Source of the DNA: Gonocerus acuteangulatus
Lineage: Eukaryota; Arthropoda; Insecta; Hemiptera; Coreidae
DNA length: 64,000 bases
Assembly: GCA_946811695.1 (NCBI GenBank)
Contig: OX328123.1
Span: 13,812,662 to 13,876,661, forward strand
Direction: 5' to 3'
The translations under genes and the position numbers were made by a program. The notes beneath the pieces were generated by a model, which was given only the letters and a program-made list of their open reading frames with translations, was not told the origin of the DNA and did no database searches. This document shows positions 62,999 to 64,000 of this stretch, piece by piece. Within the stretch, counting starts at the first letter, position 1, and every line of letters begins with the position of its first letter.

Positions 62999-63110
62999 CT
63001 GTTCGCAGTCTAGCACAGCGAATAATTGTCCGATTTTGATGAAATTTGGTACAAAAATCTTTCGTCCAATTTGAAAGGTCAAGTTCGTTAACCAGCAGAA
63101 TCTGCCCACA
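62805..63110. repeat. Interspersed repeat K with TA tract, copy
   Basis: CCTCCCTCCATAAAGG, CTCATGACGCCATCCGG, AACGGTGGTTCAAATTTGTA, (TA)n at 62939-62994, then AGCGAATAATTGTCCGATTT and GAAAGGTCAAGTTCGTTAAC. Parallel to 36293-36560 on both sides of the tract. Confidence 0.85.
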
Positions 63111-64000
63111 GGAACATGGTTTTTGGAGGGAAATTCGCTCGAAAAAAATCGTTGCGCTTACTTAATATGCTTACAAGTACTCGTTGTATAGGCTTTCTGG
63201 CTTAGGAAAACGAATGAAACCATTTTTAAGGCGTTAGCTTTAACCGTTTTCGAAAAAATTGGAAAAATAGTTGTTGAATAACGTTTTTGGTTTGGGTACT
63301 TAGAATAATGGGATTCAGTTGAAACATTTTCTGCATGTTCGAATTTTATCAATTATAATAAGCTGAAATTTTAGTTACGTTTGGAGTTAAGGGAGGGTTA
63401 GAATAAAATATTTTATTAATAGACATGAGAATCTTGGCAAACGGAAGGTTACCATTCGAAAGCTTACTAAATGCTCTGAAGAAAGTTTTGATTTAGGCGA
63501 TGTCAATCGGAGAAATAAGTGCTTAAAAATTTAAAGTAATTGATTTCGTTTATTCAAACGGTTTTTTGTCTGTTTTTATTCCTTGTTATTTTTTAATTGC
63601 CTACAGTTGGATAATGTATTTGACAATAAAACAAGTTATGTAAAATAAGAAAAACAATTTATTGTTAGAAATATAGCTTTCCAAGAGAGAGATTCGAAGA
63701 CTTTGTAACTATTTTAAACTGCCCTTAAGCGGGGGCCTTTCTGGGGTTGGCCGAACCATCCAGGTAAGATCATAAATCAAGACCTTTCAAGAAAGGTGGA
63801 ACGAAAATAATAACTGTTTCTATTTTAATCTTTCCAAATGAGACTAGGGATAAGAACGGAACCGCGCTAAGATGATGCAGTTCCTGCGAGTCGGACTTTT
63901 ATTTTCCTATTCTGGGCATTATACGATGTAAGTTATACCACTCAAAGAAAGCTTCACACGTTTTTTCCCCTAAATTTTGGTTTTATTTTTTAAAGAATTT
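63111..64000. other. No gene; repeat terminus near the end
   Basis: No coding similarity. At 63862-63903 CGCGCTAAGATGATGCAGTTCCTGCG then AGTCGGACTTTTA matches the terminus at 33735 and the outer end of repeat M (GCAGCTCCTGCGGGACGG). Confidence 0.4.

Overview
This is a eukaryotic, AT-rich, repeat-dominated genomic window, most likely from an arthropod. The evidence is one host exon of a Cys-loop chloride channel resembling arthropod pHCl/GluCl-type receptors, together with retrotransposon lineages common in arthropods (I-group LINEs with RNase H, R1-like, jockey-like and CR1-like fragments, Ty3/gypsy, copia). Merlin, hAT, piggyBac-like and mariner-like elements and long (TA)n tracts complete the picture. 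I cannot resolve the order of animal from the sequence. There are no bacterial operons, no CRISPR and no rRNA. The only host coding sequence I can support is the exon at 1468-1691 (minus strand); almost everything else is transposable element, fossil element or satellite.

0-12.2 kb: a piggyBac transposase fossil, a Merlin MITE, the ion-channel exon, a 5'-truncated LINE with target-site duplications (TSDs), a TTAA-flanked piggyBac-like non-autonomous element carrying fourteen 44-bp repeats, a tRNA-derived SINE, a foldback hAT element with 8-bp TSDs, an inverted-repeat element with hammerhead-ribozyme-like motifs, a gypsy pol fragment with a 173-bp tandem triplication, and a second Merlin copy that keeps both ends of its transposase gene. 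12.2-19.6 kb: Helitron-like repeats, a second copy of the hammerhead foldback, an R1-like LINE end with a 95-bp inverted duplication across a TA tract, and a copia fossil.

19.6-28.0 kb is a complete nested insertion. A Ty3/gypsy element on the minus strand (two 520-bp LTRs with about four differences, AGAT TSD, tRNA-Trp-type primer site, gag, pol, polypurine tract) landed in the copia fossil. A 5'-truncated I-group LINE then inserted into its 3' LTR with a 13-bp TSD. The gypsy RT lacks a universally conserved block, so the element looks young but defective.

28-48 kb is Helitron-like repeats, SINEs, minisatellites (38, 24, 80 and 43 bp periods), large inverted repeats and two further foldback elements with penelope-like termini. 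48.6-55.2 kb is an almost complete two-ORF I-group LINE with a poly(A) tail and 12-bp TSDs, inactivated by a small in-frame RT deletion. 55-64 kb is minisatellites, hAT and other MITEs, and degenerate repeats.

The most unusual theme is a set of short non-autonomous inverted-repeat elements with 12-13 bp TSDs; three of the four copies carry hammerhead-like motifs and the fourth has only a related terminal motif. Two DNA elements also have one subterminal or terminal repeat amplified into a tandem array, and two inverted duplications are centred on (TA)n tracts.
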